A DNA stretch of 64,000 bases from CAWBRT01 sp963819175 (lineage in GTDB: Bacteria; Acidobacteriota; Terriglobia; Terriglobales; Acidobacteriaceae): NCBI GenBank assembly GCA_963819175.1, contig CAWFVJ010000010.1, positions 62,001-126,000 of the forward strand, given 5' to 3'. Every line of letters starts with the position of its first letter. Position 1 is the stretch's first letter. The position numbers and the translations under genes were made by a program. Of the stretch, positions 63,897 to 64,000 are shown one piece after another. The notes under the pieces were generated by a model. That model made no database searches, had not been told where the DNA came from, and saw only the letters and a program-made list of their open reading frames with translations.

Positions 63897-64000
63897 TCTG
63901 CTCTTGTCCGCCCTGGTGATTTCCGGCAGCCGCCCGGCGGCTGTCGTTTCCCGTGGCAATACCGCTCCCCAGTGCATCCAAACAGCAAGGGAGTGGTTCC

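Overview
The window looks like a chromosomal segment of a GC-rich Gram-negative bacterium, most likely an Acidobacteriota (class Terriglobia, Koribacter-like). This is inferred from the mix of ResB/CcsA cytochrome c maturation, a small PurL, an FeS-type PurF, a dnaG-rpoD neighbourhood, outer-membrane barrels, TPR proteins and small non-coding inverted-repeat elements. There is no rRNA operon, no complete tRNA and no CRISPR array.

Left part (1-21.8 kb): a minus-strand sugar-nucleotide operon rfbF-rfbG-rfbH-neuB (partial) makes a CDP-3,6-dideoxyhexose precursor and a nonulosonic acid. Then come a decayed multihaem cytochrome c fragment, resB-ccsA, an NtrB/NtrC-like sigma-54 two-component pair, hemA, a frame-broken ogt, an OmpA-like protein, a dGTPase, a TPR protein and a tightly overlapping minus-strand set of a polytopic membrane protein plus three exported proteins of unknown function.

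Centre (22-37 kb): a plus-strand exopolysaccharide cluster encodes a 1410-residue TPR plus outer-membrane barrel exporter, a GT4 glycosyltransferase (frame-broken), a nucleotidyltransferase/hexapeptide protein, a STAS protein, a Wzx-type flippase, an unknown protein, a Pro/Gln-rich exported protein and a thymidylate-kinase-like P-loop protein. Then come purF and purL.

Replication and transcription block (36.8-47.2 kb): dnaB, rpoD and dnaG, all on the minus strand. A 4.4 kb accessory island sits between dnaG and rpoD. It holds a broken IS1-like transposase, a DNA-binding-like gene behind a near-consensus sigma-70 promoter, a Cys-rich putative zinc protein and several small orphan genes.

Right part (47.4-64 kb): an outer-membrane barrel, an unknown membrane protein, an HD phosphohydrolase, mutS2 (frame-broken), hemB, lipB, and a 2-oxoacid dehydrogenase cluster (E1 alpha, E1 beta, a cytochrome c, and E2 with two lipoyl domains, frame-broken). 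At the right edge is a phage-tail-like module with a heavily frame-broken tail protein, a membrane-anchored coiled-coil protein, a glucosaminidase endolysin and small proteins.

Two patterns cross the whole window. One is a family of about 190-250 bp palindromic intergenic elements with their own terminal inverted repeats. The other is an unusual number of single-base frame breaks in otherwise well-conserved genes, several next to short homopolymers, which suggests sequencing or assembly indels at least in part.
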